Assembly (NCBI RefSeq): GCF_013870525.1
Contig: NZ_JACBXD010000005.1
Location: 110,211-174,210, forward strand
Direction of reading: 5' to 3'
Length of the DNA: 64,000 nt
Origin: Amycolatopsis pittospori
Lineage (GTDB): Bacteria; Actinomycetota; Actinomycetes; Mycobacteriales; Pseudonocardiaceae
This document shows positions 34,867-43,247 of the stretch, piece by piece. The position numbers and the translations under genes are program-made. Under the pieces are notes generated by a model. It worked only from the letters and a program-made list of their open reading frames with translations. It was not told where the DNA came from and made no database searches. Position 1 is the stretch's first letter, and each line of letters opens with the position of its first letter.

Positions 34867-36477
34867 TTACCGGCGCGGGAGGCGGCGAAGGGCCTTGAGG
34901 CTCGTGCTGAGGACTCGCGCCCACAGCTTCGGCGGGATTCCGCGACCGGGGCGCAGCGGCATACCGCGCTGCAGCGCGATGGCCTGCGCCTCGGTGTACT
35001 TCAGCAGTCCTTCGGCACCGTTGCGACGTCCGACGCCGGATTCCTTCATACCGCCCATCGGCAGTCCCACGGTCCCGAACGTCGCCGCGAAGCCCTCGTT
35101 GACGTTGACCGTCCCGGCCTTCAGCCGCGCCGCGACCTCCCAGCCCGCACGGCCGTTGCGGGACCACACGCTCGCGTTCAGGCCGAACTGCGTGTCGTTG
35201 GCGCGCTCGATCGCTTCGGTGACGTCGGTGTAGCCGTAGATCGACACGACGGGCCCGAAGGTCTCCTCGGCGAACAGCTTCACGTCTTCGGTGACGTCGG
35301 TGAGCACGGTCGGCTCGTAGAACAGCGGGCCGAGGTCGGGCCGGGCCTTACCGCCGGTGAGCACGGTCGCGCCTCGGGAACGGGCGTCCTCGACGTGCGC
35401 CGACACCGACGCCAGCTGGTCTTCCGAGGTCAGCGAGCCCATCTGCGCCTGGTAGTCGAGCGCGCCGCCGAGCCGGACTGCGGCGGTCTTCGCGACGAAC
35501 GCCTGCGTGAACTCCTCGCGGATGGATTCGTGGACGTAGATCCGCTCGACCGAAACGCACAGCTGGCCCGCGGAGGAGAAGCAAGCGGTCACGGCGCCCG
35601 CGGCGGTCTTGGCGATGTCGGCGTCGGGCAGCACGATCATCGGGTTCTTGCCGCCGAGTTCCAGCGAGTAGCTCGTCAGCCGCTCCGCGACCTTCGCGGC
35701 GAGCCCCTTCCCTGTCGGCGTCGAGCCGGTGAAGCACAGGTAGTCCGACTCCTCGACCAGCGCGTCGCCGATCTGCGAGCCGCGGCCGAGCACGATCTGC
35801 CAGACGCCGGCGGGCAGCCCGGCCTCCTCGGCGATCTCCTGCAGCCACAGCGCCGAGAGCGCGGTCTGGTTGTCCGGCTTCTGCACGACGGCGTTGCCCG
35901 CGGCGAGTGCCGGGAGGACGTCCATCGCGGTGAGCGCGAGCGGGTAGTTCCACGGCGAGATGATCCCGACGACGCCCTTGGGATGCCGGATCTCGCCGAC
36001 CTTCGTCAGCACCGGGATCAAACCGGCGGCACGGCGCGGCGAAAGGATCTTCGCGGTGTGCTTGCCGTAGTAGGCGGCCACCAGCGCCGTGGCGCTGACC
36101 TCGTCGAAGGCGTCCATGCGCGCCTTGCCCGCTTCGACCTGCACGAGGTCGAGAGCCTCTTCTTGGCGCTTCAGGACCAGGTCATGGAGGCGGATCAGGA
36201 TGCGCTGCCGGTCCTCGACCGGGCGTTCGGCCCACGAGCGCTGGGCTTCGCGCGCCTGGTCGAACACGATGCGGACGTCGGCGTCGGTGGCCTGGGGGAG
36301 CGTCGCGATCGGCAGCCCGGTGAACGGCGCGCGCATCTGGACCGGCGCCGAATCCTTGCCGCCCACAACCCGGCGTACGAGCCGTTCCGCCCTGGCCGCG
36401 CCCGGCGCGCCGGGGATGCCACCGATGGTGGCCGGATCTTCGGTGTGGCCCGCGCTCGCCGGTGTCGTGCTCGTCAT
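34867..36477 (-). CDS. Aldehyde dehydrogenase, succinate-semialdehyde dehydrogenase type (GabD2-like)
   Basis: 536 residues from ATG 36477 with GGAG upstream; a longer frame to 36597 lacks a site. NAD(P) fold with VVGIISPWNYPL, FTGSTPTGKGLA, the general base Glu273 in YSLELGGKNP and the nucleophile Cys307 in SSAGQLCVSVERI. The C-terminus has the family oligomerisation strands. The long form with 'SPWNYPL' resembles actinobacterial GabD2, which oxidises succinic semialdehyde to succinate with NADP. A palindrome across its promoter suggests a dedicated repressor. Confidence 0.85.
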   Translation of the reverse strand: MTSTTPASAGHTEDPATIGGIPGAPGAARAERLVRRVVGGKDSAPVQMRAPFTGLPIATLPQATDADVRIVFDQAREAQRSWAERPVEDRQRILIRLHDLVLKRQEEALDLVQVEAGKARMDAFDEVSATALVAAYYGKHTAKILSPRRAAGLIPVLTKVGEIRHPKGVVGIISPWNYPLALTAMDVLPALAAGNAVVQKPDNQTALSALWLQEIAEEAGLPAGVWQIVLGRGSQIGDALVEESDYLCFTGSTPTGKGLAAKVAERLTSYSLELGGKNPMIVLPDADIAKTAAGAVTACFSSAGQLCVSVERIYVHESIREEFTQAFVAKTAAVRLGGALDYQAQMGSLTSEDQLASVSAHVEDARSRGATVLTGGKARPDLGPLFYEPTVLTDVTEDVKLFAEETFGPVVSIYGYTDVTEAIERANDTQFGLNASVWSRNGRAGWEVAARLKAGTVNVNEGFAATFGTVGLPMGGMKESGVGRRNGAEGLLKYTEAQAIALQRGMPLRPGRGIPPKLWARVLSTSLKALRRLPRR

Positions 36478-36548
36478 GCCGTCTCCGTTCCATGCCGCGC
36501 GGAGCCGGGAGGCGCCACGCAGAGCCCAGGTGTTACCGACGAGTACAG

Positions 36549-36563
36549 CATACCGCCGGTATG
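36549..36563. promoter_or_regulatory. Operator-like palindrome in aldehyde dehydrogenase promoter
   Basis: CATACCGCCGGTATG is a perfect 7+1+7 palindrome, 72-86 bases upstream of the ALDH ATG. On the minus strand it overlaps a possible TATGCT -10 box spaced 16 bases from TGGACA, so a bound protein would block RNA polymerase. The regulator is not identified; no TetR or GntR gene is immediately adjacent. Confidence 0.5.
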
Positions 36564-36593
36564 GAGACTGTCCAGTGTCGACGTGAATAAGTT

Positions 36594-37418
36594 TCACATA
36601 TTGCCGGGGCGAGGCGGGTTGTCGGGGGACGGTCGCAGGATGTCCTGCTGCTGCAACGCCGACCCCGAGGGCGGTGTCGGAGGCGACGGCGGTTCGTAGG
36701 CCTGAGGCTGCGGTTGCTGCGGATACTGCTGCTGGGGGACGCCGGGCGCGTAAAGGGGGTAGCCGGCCGGGTAAGGGGCCTGACGCGGCTGCGCGGGCTC
36801 GCGCCGGTTCGCCACGATCGCCAGCGCGATGGTGAGCAACGCCACCAAGGCGCCGGCCAGCAGGATCCAGAACCCGCTCCCGGTGCCGTAGCGCGAAGTG
36901 AAACGACCGGTGTCCTGTCCGAAGCTCAGGCTCGCCGAGATGTCCATGCCGAGCATCCAGACGCCGAACGCGGTCCCCGCCCCACCCGCGACCAGCAGTG
37001 TCCTCGACGTGGTCGCCGCCAGCGAACCCGAGCTCCGCCGGTAGGAACCGAAACCGACCCCGGCACCCGCGATCAGGACCAGCGCCGCGGCGGACAGCGG
37101 GATGCCGTACCGGGCGACGTGGGTCTTGTCGTAGAACTCCTTCTCCTCCGCGGACGGCTCGATGTCGAACGTGCGGGTCCAGCCGGTCTCGGCGAACTTC
37201 GACACCGATTTACCGTCGGAGAGCTGTTCGTAGGTCGACTGCGGCAGAAAGGTCGCGACGATCACGAGAAGCGCGGCGAAGACGCCCATCATCGCGGCGA
37301 ACAGCCGGGGGAGCCGGGCGTCCGACGGTGGCCGCGGCGCCGCGGCGGGGGCTTGAGGAGGGTGGATTGCGCTGAACGGGCCAGTCGGTTGGTACGGCTG
37401 CTGCTGCGGCGCGCTCAT
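36594..37418 (-). CDS. Four-helix membrane protein, unknown function
   Basis: 274 residues from ATG 37418 behind a GGAGGAG site. Both ends are Pro/Gln-rich and probably cytoplasmic. Four membrane helices are predicted: about 41-59 (FAAMMGVFAALLVIVATFL), 106-124 (IPLSAAALVLIAGAGVGFG), 135-154 and 178-200 (FWILLAGALVALLTIALAIV). A loop of about 45 residues between helices 1 and 2 is likely outside. This resembles actinobacterial 'DUF' envelope proteins of unknown role. It lies upstream of, and reads toward, the aldehyde dehydrogenase gene. Confidence 0.75.
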   Translation of the reverse strand: MSAPQQQPYQPTGPFSAIHPPQAPAAAPRPPSDARLPRLFAAMMGVFAALLVIVATFLPQSTYEQLSDGKSVSKFAETGWTRTFDIEPSAEEKEFYDKTHVARYGIPLSAAALVLIAGAGVGFGSYRRSSGSLAATTSRTLLVAGGAGTAFGVWMLGMDISASLSFGQDTGRFTSRYGTGSGFWILLAGALVALLTIALAIVANRREPAQPRQAPYPAGYPLYAPGVPQQQYPQQPQPQAYEPPSPPTPPSGSALQQQDILRPSPDNPPRPGNM

Positions 37419-37616
37419 GGTCGGCTCCTCCGCCGGTTCTGTTGTCCAGCAAGGAATTCCACCACGGATCGGCCACTTAAATAAGTGTCACCTGTGCTCT
37501 GGTCAACGGCTTTCGCGCGTGCTACGCGGCAGGTGGTCCTGGGCGGACCTCGGTGCCCCGGTCTTTCGGCAAGCCCTGCGCAAGCCCTGCCCGCGACCCT
37601 GCGCCGGACAGGACCG

Positions 37617-38231
37617 CTACGGCGAGGCGTCCTCGTAAAGCATCACCGCGACACGCTTCCATTCGTCCAGCAAATGCCGTCGCCGCTTCGGGCCGCCGCC
37701 CAGTTCCGCGTCCAGTGCGAGGCCGCGGGTGAGGTTCACCGTCAGCCAGAACAGGATCTCCGCCCGTTCCTTCGGCAGGTCCCCGGCGATCGTCGTGACG
37801 AGCTCCAGTGTCGAGCGGCCCAGTGCCTTGTCGACGGGGCGGATGGCCTCGCGCAGTTCGGGATCGGTCCGTGCCGCGACCCACAGTTCGGTGGCGGCCG
37901 TGGACAGCGTGCCGGAGTAGCCCTCCCACAGCAGGTCGATCGCCGCCGCCACCCCCGAAGCGCCGCCGGGGAGCGTGGAGATCGACGCGGCCAGCTGTCC
38001 GCGCAGCTTCTCCGTCAGATGTTCGACGGCGGCCGCCATCAACTCGGCTTTCGCGGAGAAGTGGTGCTGCACGGCGCCCTTCGAGACTCCGGCGCGGGCG
38101 CAGATCTCCTGCACCGAGGTGCGCGCGTACCCGAGGTCGACCAGGCAGTCGATGGTCGCGTCGAGCAGCGCGGTGCGGGTCTGTTCACGTCGCTCGGCCT
38201 GCGTCCGGTGGGTCCTGCCGATCACACTCAT
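37617..38231 (-). CDS. TetR-family repressor of the adjacent acyl-CoA dehydrogenase operon
   Basis: 204 residues from ATG 38231 with GGGGAGG upstream. The N-terminal HTH is standard (ALLDATIDCLVDLGYARTSV, ICARAGVSKGAVQHHFSAKA); the C-terminal ligand domain is all-helical. It is divergent to the acyl-CoA dehydrogenase/CoA-transferase operon, with a 30-base operator palindrome between them. An acyl-CoA or related intermediate is the likely inducer (inference from the target genes). Confidence 0.85.
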   Translation of the reverse strand: MSVIGRTHRTQAERREQTRTALLDATIDCLVDLGYARTSVQEICARAGVSKGAVQHHFSAKAELMAAAVEHLTEKLRGQLAASISTLPGGASGVAAAIDLLWEGYSGTLSTAATELWVAARTDPELREAIRPVDKALGRSTLELVTTIAGDLPKERAEILFWLTVNLTRGLALDAELGGGPKRRRHLLDEWKRVAVMLYEDASP

Positions 38232-38261
38232 CCGGCCTCCCCTTTACGTGCAGCTCGGTAC

Positions 38262-38291
38262 GGATGTACATTCCGCTTGGAACTTACATCC
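38262..38291. promoter_or_regulatory. TetR operator between divergent genes
   Basis: GGATGTACATTCC (38262-38274) and GGAACTTACATCC (38279-38291) are inverted copies matching at 11 of 13 positions, separated by GCTT. The left copy is itself nearly palindromic around TGTACA. It lies 31 bases before the tetR ATG and 42 before the dehydrogenase GTG. Confidence 0.72.
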
Positions 38292-38332
38292 TAAGCGTCA
38301 TGTTTTCCAGGTGTGATCAGGAGGCGTTGGCC

Positions 38333-39484
38333 GTGCCCTTGCAGATCCAGAAGAGCTCGTGGAGCACGACGGAGCTCGAAGACCTCCGGGACCTCGCCCG
38401 GACCTTCTGCCAGAAGGAACTCGTTCCCCATCAGGAACGCTGGGCGCAGGAGAAGAAGGTCGACCGCGAGCTGTGGACGAAGGCGGGCGAGGTCGGCCTG
38501 CTGGCACTGTCCATCCCGGAGGAGTACGGCGGTGGCGGCGGCACGTTCGCCCACGAGGCCGTGCTCTACGAGGAGCAGGCCCGGTCCGGCGACAGTGCGT
38601 GGGGCGTCACCGTCCACAATGGAATTGTCGCGCATTATCTGCTGGAGTACGCCACCGAGGAGAAGAAGCGGGAGTGGCTGCCGAAGTTCGCGTCCGGTGC
38701 GATGGTCGGCGCCGTCGCGATGACCGAACCCGGCACGGGTTCGGACCTGCAGAGCATCAAGACCCGCGCGGTGCGCGACGGCGACCACTACGTGATCAAC
38801 GGCGCGAAGACGTTCATCACCAACGGTTTCCACGCCGACCTCGTCGTCGTCGCGGTGAAGACCGACCCGGACGCGGGCGCGCAGGGCGTCTCGCTGATCG
38901 CCGTCGAGACCGACACCCCCGGCTTCAGCCGCGGCCGCGTCCTCGACAAGATCGGGCTCAAGGGCCAGGACACCGCCGAGCTGAACTTCGACGACGTCCG
39001 CGTGCCCGTCGCCAACCTCCTCGGTGACAAGGAAGGCCTCGGCTTCATCCAGCTGATGCAGCAGCTTCCGCAGGAACGGCTGATCATCGCCGTCACCGCG
39101 GTCGCCGGGATGGAGGCCGCGATCGACCAGACCATCGCCTACACCAAGGACCGTCAGGCTTTCGGTCGTCCGGTCTACAACTTCCAGAACACGAAGTTCA
39201 AACTCGCCGAGGCCGCCACCGAGGCCGCGGTTTCCCGCGCGTTCCTCGACCAGTGCATCGAACGGCATCTGCGCAAGGAACTCGACGTGCAGGGCGCGGC
39301 GATGGCGAAGCTGTGGACCACCGAGCGGGTCAACAAGGTCGTCGACGACTGCCTGCAGCTCTTCGGCGGCTACGGCTACATGAGCGAGTACCCGATCGCG
39401 CGGGCGTGGGCCGACATCCGGATCTCCCGGATCTTCGGCGGCACCAGCGAGATCATGAAGGAAATCATCTCCCGCACACTCTGA
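38333..39484 (+). CDS. Acyl-CoA dehydrogenase, long-chain/LCAD-like subtype
   Basis: 383 residues from GTG 38333, which has AGGAGG 8 bases upstream; the ATG at 38300 lies too near the operator. Family motifs: AVAMTEPGTGSDLQSIKT, AFGRPVYNFQNTKFKLAE, and LQLFGGYGYMSEYPIARAWA. The usual C-terminal catalytic Glu position is Gly (RIFGGTSEI), as in long-chain dehydrogenases, which use a Glu in helix G; the candidate here is in LPQERLIIA near residue 248. FAD-dependent alpha,beta-dehydrogenation of an acyl-CoA is expected. Co-transcribed with the next gene. Confidence 0.87.
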   Translation: MPLQIQKSSWSTTELEDLRDLARTFCQKELVPHQERWAQEKKVDRELWTKAGEVGLLALSIPEEYGGGGGTFAHEAVLYEEQARSGDSAWGVTVHNGIVAHYLLEYATEEKKREWLPKFASGAMVGAVAMTEPGTGSDLQSIKTRAVRDGDHYVINGAKTFITNGFHADLVVVAVKTDPDAGAQGVSLIAVETDTPGFSRGRVLDKIGLKGQDTAELNFDDVRVPVANLLGDKEGLGFIQLMQQLPQERLIIAVTAVAGMEAAIDQTIAYTKDRQAFGRPVYNFQNTKFKLAEAATEAAVSRAFLDQCIERHLRKELDVQGAAMAKLWTTERVNKVVDDCLQLFGGYGYMSEYPIARAWADIRISRIFGGTSEIMKEIISRTL

Positions 39485-39518
39485 GGGAACCGTTGCCGTA
39501 CAAGGAAAGGACGTGGCG

Positions 39519-40661
39519 ATGAAGGCTGGGCCGCTGAGCGGGCTCAAGGTCGTCGAACTGGCCGGGCTCGCCCCGGCGCCGTTCGCCTGCACGATCCTCG
39601 CCGATCTCGGCGCGGAGGTCGTCCGGGTCGACCGGGCGACACCCGGCAACGACGTCATCGGCTTCCCGAACGACCCCCTCGCCCGCGGCAGGCGGTCGAT
39701 CGGGATCAACACCAAGACCCCCGAGGGGGTCGAACTGGTGCTGAAACTCGCCGACGACGCCGATGTGCTCATCGAGGGCTTCCGTCCCGGGGTGGCCGAG
39801 CGGATGGGCATCGGGCCGGAGCAGGTCCACGCCCGTAATCCGCGGTTGGTCTACGGGCGGATGACCGGATACGGCCAGGACGGCCCGCTGGCGCCCGTCG
39901 CCGGGCACGACATCAACTACATCGGCATCTCCGGCGCGCTCGAACCGATCGGGCACGCCGGGCAGCGGCCGGTGGTGCCGCTCAACCTGGTCGGCGACTT
40001 CGGCGGCGGTGGCCTCTTGCTCGCGATGGGCGTGCTGGCGGCGCTGTTCGAACGCCAGTCGTCCGGGAAGGGGCAGGTGGTCGACGCGTCCATGGTGGAC
40101 GGCGCCGCGCTGCTGACCACCAGCCTGCACGGCCTGCTGGACTCCGGGCTCTGGCCGGGTGGACGCGGCGAGAACATGCTCGACGGCGGCGCCCCGTTCT
40201 ACGACACCTACGAGACCGCCGACGGTAAATACGTCGCCATCGGCGCGATCGAGATGCGGTTCTGGGGCGACCTGGTGAAGGTGCTCGGGCTCGACCCGGA
40301 AGAGACGCCGGTGCACGTCGACAAGAACGAGTGGCCGAAGCTGCGCAAGATCGTCGCCGAAGCCGTCGCGAAGCACACTCGCGACGAGCTCGTCGCGAAG
40401 GCCGAGGGCACCGACGCGTGCCTGACGCCGGTCCTCGCGCCGCGAGAGGCGCCGTCGCATCCGCACAACGTCGCGCGCGGGACGTTCGTCGACATCGGCG
40501 GCGTGGTGCAACCCGCACCGGCGCCGAGGTTCGACCGGACCCCGGCGGAGACGCCGGAACCGCCGCGGCCCAAGGGCGCCGACACCGCCGACGTCCTCGC
40601 GGAACTCGGTGTGGACGCCGACGGGATCGAGCGGCTCAAGGCCGGCGGCACGATCGTCTAG
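39519..40661 (+). CDS. CaiB/BaiF-family CoA transferase (alpha-methylacyl-CoA racemase-like)
   Basis: 380 residues; ATG 39519 is preferred because GGAAAGG is 8 bases upstream (GTG 39513 is too close). LSGLKVVELAGLAPAPFACTILADLGAEVVRVD is the hallmark N-terminus of the family, given in parts as VVELAGLAPAPFACT and ADLGAEVVRVDR; the catalytic Asp is in VAGHDINYIG, with YGRMTGYGQDGPLA before it. This GHDINY variant is typical of alpha-methylacyl-CoA racemases, which interconvert 2-methyl epimers of branched and sterol side-chain acyl-CoAs. That function fits the dehydrogenase 34 bases upstream. It overlaps the convergent GNAT gene by 4 bases. Confidence 0.84.
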   Translation: MKAGPLSGLKVVELAGLAPAPFACTILADLGAEVVRVDRATPGNDVIGFPNDPLARGRRSIGINTKTPEGVELVLKLADDADVLIEGFRPGVAERMGIGPEQVHARNPRLVYGRMTGYGQDGPLAPVAGHDINYIGISGALEPIGHAGQRPVVPLNLVGDFGGGGLLLAMGVLAALFERQSSGKGQVVDASMVDGAALLTTSLHGLLDSGLWPGGRGENMLDGGAPFYDTYETADGKYVAIGAIEMRFWGDLVKVLGLDPEETPVHVDKNEWPKLRKIVAEAVAKHTRDELVAKAEGTDACLTPVLAPREAPSHPHNVARGTFVDIGGVVQPAPAPRFDRTPAETPEPPRPKGADTADVLAELGVDADGIERLKAGGTIV

Positions 40662-41194
40662 AGGCGTTCCGGGTCGGGGTCCAGATCGGATCGCACCATC
40701 GAATAGAGGATGTGGTCACGCCAGGCCCCGTCCCGGAACCCGTAGCCGCGCAGCACGCCCTCCCTGGTGAAGCCCGCCTTCGTCAGGGAGCGCTGCTCGG
40801 CGACGTTGCCCGCTTCCGTCGACGCCTCGACGCGGTTCATCTGCGTATGCGCGAAGAGATACCGGACCAGCAGCCGCTGCGCCTCGGTCCCGTAGCCGTG
40901 GCCGCGGGCCTCGGGGATCAGCACCAGACCGGCGTTCCAGCAGTACGACGTCGATCCGCTCCTGGTCTTGTGCCAGGAGACGAACCCGAGGCGCCTGCCG
41001 TCGAGCACGATCATCAGCATCCCGTTGTCCGCGGCGAGCATGCCGGTCTCGGACCAGCGGCGGCGCAGGAAATGCGGGTCGTGCCAGCCGTGCCACTCGA
41101 ACCTGCCGGCGGTCTCGGGATCGTTCGTCAGCGCTTCGAGTGTCGCCAGGTCGTCTTCGTATACCGGTCTGAGTGCGACTCCGGTTTCTGTCAT
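40658..41194 (-). CDS. GNAT-family N-acetyltransferase (RimJ/RimL type)
   Basis: 178 residues from ATG 41194, which begins the fold (VALRPVYEDDLATLEALTND); a longer frame to 41251 adds only a basic leader. The acetyl-CoA motif is LVLIPEARGHGYGTEAQRLL, followed by NRVEASTEAGNVAEQRSLTK with the conserved Asn, and the AGFTREGVLRGY segment of the RimJ/RimL branch. Substrate (protein N-terminus, antibiotic or small amine) is not predictable. It lies between convergent operons and directly downstream of the crotonase gene on the same strand. Confidence 0.83.
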   Translation of the reverse strand: MTETGVALRPVYEDDLATLEALTNDPETAGRFEWHGWHDPHFLRRRWSETGMLAADNGMLMIVLDGRRLGFVSWHKTRSGSTSYCWNAGLVLIPEARGHGYGTEAQRLLVRYLFAHTQMNRVEASTEAGNVAEQRSLTKAGFTREGVLRGYGFRDGAWRDHILYSMVRSDLDPDPERL

Positions 41195-41204
41195 CCGACA
41201 GACC

Positions 41205-41990
41205 CTAGGACGAGTGGTCCTCGAAGGTGCCGTGACGCCCCGCGCCGTCACTGAACCGGCTGGCGCCTTCGACGGCTTCTTCGGCGAGTCCTCCGCCGAT
41301 CAGCGCGTTCGAGAACTCGGCGCGCAGGGCCTCCTCTTCGGTGAGCCCGTACTGGCCGTACGCGGATCGGCGGTCCGCACGCAGGCACGCCTGCGGGAAG
41401 GCGGCCAGTTCACGCGCCAGGGCCTGCGCGGCGGCCAGCGCCTCGCCGTCGGGCACGACCCGGTTCGCCAGCCCGATCGCGAGCGCCTCGTCGGCTTCGA
41501 CCGCGCGGCCGGTGAGGATCAGGTCCATCGCCCGTGAGTGCCCGATCAGCCGGGGGAGCCGCACGGTGCCACCGTCGATCAGGGGAACGCCCCAGCGGCG
41601 GCAGAACACGCCGAAGACGGCCGTGCTGTCGGCGACCCGCAGATCGCACCACAGCGCCAGTTCCAGCCCGCCCGCGACGGCGTGCCCGCGGACGGCGGCG
41701 ATCACCGGCTTCGACAGCGCCATCCGGCTCGGCCCCATCGGTGCGTCGCCCGCCGGGCTGAGCGAGTTCGTGCGGTCGGTGCCGACGGCCTTCAGATCGG
41801 CTCCGGCACAGAAGGTGTCACCCGAACCGGTGAGGACGGCGACAGCGGCGTCCGCATCGGCGTCGAAGGCGCGGAAGGCGTCCGCCAGCGCGGCGGCCGT
41901 CGGTCCGTCCACCGCGTTGCGGGACTCCGGCCGGTTCAGCGTGATCGTGGTCACCGGGCCGTCCCGGTGGACGAGGACGTTTTCCCTCAT
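41205..41990 (-). CDS. Crotonase-fold enoyl-CoA hydratase-like protein
   Basis: 261 residues from ATG 41990 with a GGAGGGA site; the longer frame upstream is not supported. The crotonase motifs are VTTITLNRPESRNAV, the oxyanion loops FCAGADLKAV and AAVRGHAVAGGLELALWCDL, and VPLIDGGTVRLPRLIG. The second catalytic Glu of hydratases is Ala/Gly-like in this segment, so the activity may be isomerase, hydrolase or a hydratase using one acidic residue. It is transcribed just before the GNAT gene (10-base gap) and may share an operon with it. Confidence 0.82.
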   Translation of the reverse strand: MRENVLVHRDGPVTTITLNRPESRNAVDGPTAAALADAFRAFDADADAAVAVLTGSGDTFCAGADLKAVGTDRTNSLSPAGDAPMGPSRMALSKPVIAAVRGHAVAGGLELALWCDLRVADSTAVFGVFCRRWGVPLIDGGTVRLPRLIGHSRAMDLILTGRAVEADEALAIGLANRVVPDGEALAAAQALARELAAFPQACLRADRRSAYGQYGLTEEEALRAEFSNALIGGGLAEEAVEGASRFSDGAGRHGTFEDHSS

Positions 41991-42110
41991 CGATCGCTCC
42001 CTCCTGCGAGTCCGGGTGGGCACAGGGCCCCGAATCTCCCTAAAGTGGGACGAAGTCCGCAGTGCGCGCGGAGTCATCGTCTGGACACTACGGTGTGATG
42101 GGATGGAGCC

Positions 42111-42278
42111 ATGTCGCCCGGCTTGAAGAAATTCGTTGTGATCGCTGTCGTCGCGCTCGTGCTCTTCTTTCTGATCAGCAAGCCGACGCAGTCCGCCGAC
42201 GCCGTCCACACCGCGCTCGGCTGGCTCCGGTCCGGTGCCGAAGCCATCGTCACCTTCGTGCGGAGCGTCTTCTCCTGA
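42111..42278 (+). CDS. Small single-helix membrane protein (55 residues)
   Basis: ATG 42111 to TGA 42276-42278, preceded by GGATGGAG. The basic N-terminus (SPGLKKF) leads into one membrane helix, VVIAVVALVLFFLIS (about residues 8-22), then KPTQSADAVHTALGWLRSGA and a hydrophobic C-terminus. The start, positive-inside charge and high third-position GC support a real gene. The type is common in actinomycetes as uncharacterised small membrane proteins. Divergent to the crotonase gene. Confidence 0.65.
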   Translation: MSPGLKKFVVIAVVALVLFFLISKPTQSADAVHTALGWLRSGAEAIVTFVRSVFS

Positions 42279-42633
42279 CCTTGCCCGCGCCGCTACCGGT
42301 GTCCCTCGTGGCGCCGGTGATCACCGTGCGCAGCGACCTGCGGATATCACTCAGCGTCACCCGTCTCAGATTTCGGTCGGGCGACTCGACCATCCGGGTG
42401 GATTGACCCCGAAAACCTGCAGGTCGACGAATTCGTGCCCTGGAAGCTCTGGCGGAAAAGACCTCCGCGCCCCTACGGTGCTCACATTGCGTGATCGGTT
42501 GGTCCTCCAGGCGCCGGAGCAGGCCTCCTGGGCGAGGAGTTTCCGCAGGTGCAAGCCCCAGGGCTGAAGCGGGAACTTCCAGCCGGGCAAGTAAGTCAGG
42601 ACTTGTCAGTCGGGGAATCATGAGGAGGCAGGG
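42279..42633. other. 355-base intergenic region, possible gene relic
   Basis: No gene with a start and ribosome site is visible. One frame is open from 42321 to a TGA at 42492-42494 and ends in a protein-like stretch (GWIDPENLQVDEFVPWKLWR then KRPPRPYGAHIA) without a plausible start, which may be the remnant of a lost gene or a spurious frame. GGAGGCAGGG before 42634 is the ribosome site of the next gene. Confidence 0.35.
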
Positions 42634-43116
42634 ATGACCGGAGATCCCGGAGTCGATGCGTTGATCCGGCAGTGGGCCGCCGAGCGCGAGCAGACCCCCG
42701 AGGAGCAGGAGGTCGACCGCATCGCCTCCGCTTGGCTCGCCGATGTACCCCGCCAGGCGCCCGGGATCCCCGGGCAGCGCCAGCAGTCCGGCCAGGCGCG
42801 CTGGGCGCCGGTCGAAGCGGCCGATCCCGGCTACCTCGACGCCATGCGCAGCCGTCTCCCGGACGTCCCGCAGGACCTCCTCGTCGCGGCCGCCGGCTGG
42901 TGGCAGATGGTCGGCGGGGTCGCCGAGGCCGAAGCCTGGTGGGACGCCGGCATCAGCCCGCTCGACCAGCGCGCGCTCGACTACCGTGCGGCCGGGCTCG
43001 CCCCGTCCGATCTGAGCCGTCGTCTCGGACCCATGACCGTCTTGCAGCACCTTCGCCGCGGCAGTGCCCCGGCCTGGTGCGTCGCGCGGCTGGCGAGGCA
43101 ACAGAAGTCCGCCTGA
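42634..43116 (+). CDS. Hypothetical protein
   Basis: 160 residues from ATG 42634 with a strong AGGAGG site. The N-terminal 65 residues are polar and Gln/Glu-rich; the C-terminal part is helical and Trp-containing (LLVAAAGWWQMVGGVAEAEA, then WWDAGISPLDQRALDYRAAG). The end, LAPSDLSRRLGPMTVLQHLR, resembles a short HTH-like or helical-bundle pair but no domain is recognised. No signal peptide or membrane helix. It is 131 bases upstream of the lytic transglycosylase gene and in the same direction. Confidence 0.72.
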   Translation: MTGDPGVDALIRQWAAEREQTPEEQEVDRIASAWLADVPRQAPGIPGQRQQSGQARWAPVEAADPGYLDAMRSRLPDVPQDLLVAAAGWWQMVGGVAEAEAWWDAGISPLDQRALDYRAAGLAPSDLSRRLGPMTVLQHLRRGSAPAWCVARLARQQKSA

Positions 43117-43247
43117 TGAGAACTTCGCGCACGCGCGGGTGAACCGGCGTGGCAAGGGCGATCTCGGAGAACGCGTAACGCTAACCTGCGCGGGCTCGTT
43201 GTTCGAGCATCGGTCGTGATCGCCGCCCACGCTGGAGGACCCGCTTC

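Noticed and set aside
42417..42436. CTGCAGGTCGAC followed by GAATTC resembles a cloning polylinker.
   Set aside because: The match stops after about 13-18 bases, both flanks continue as GC-rich native sequence, and no other vector sequence is present, so chance is the best explanation.
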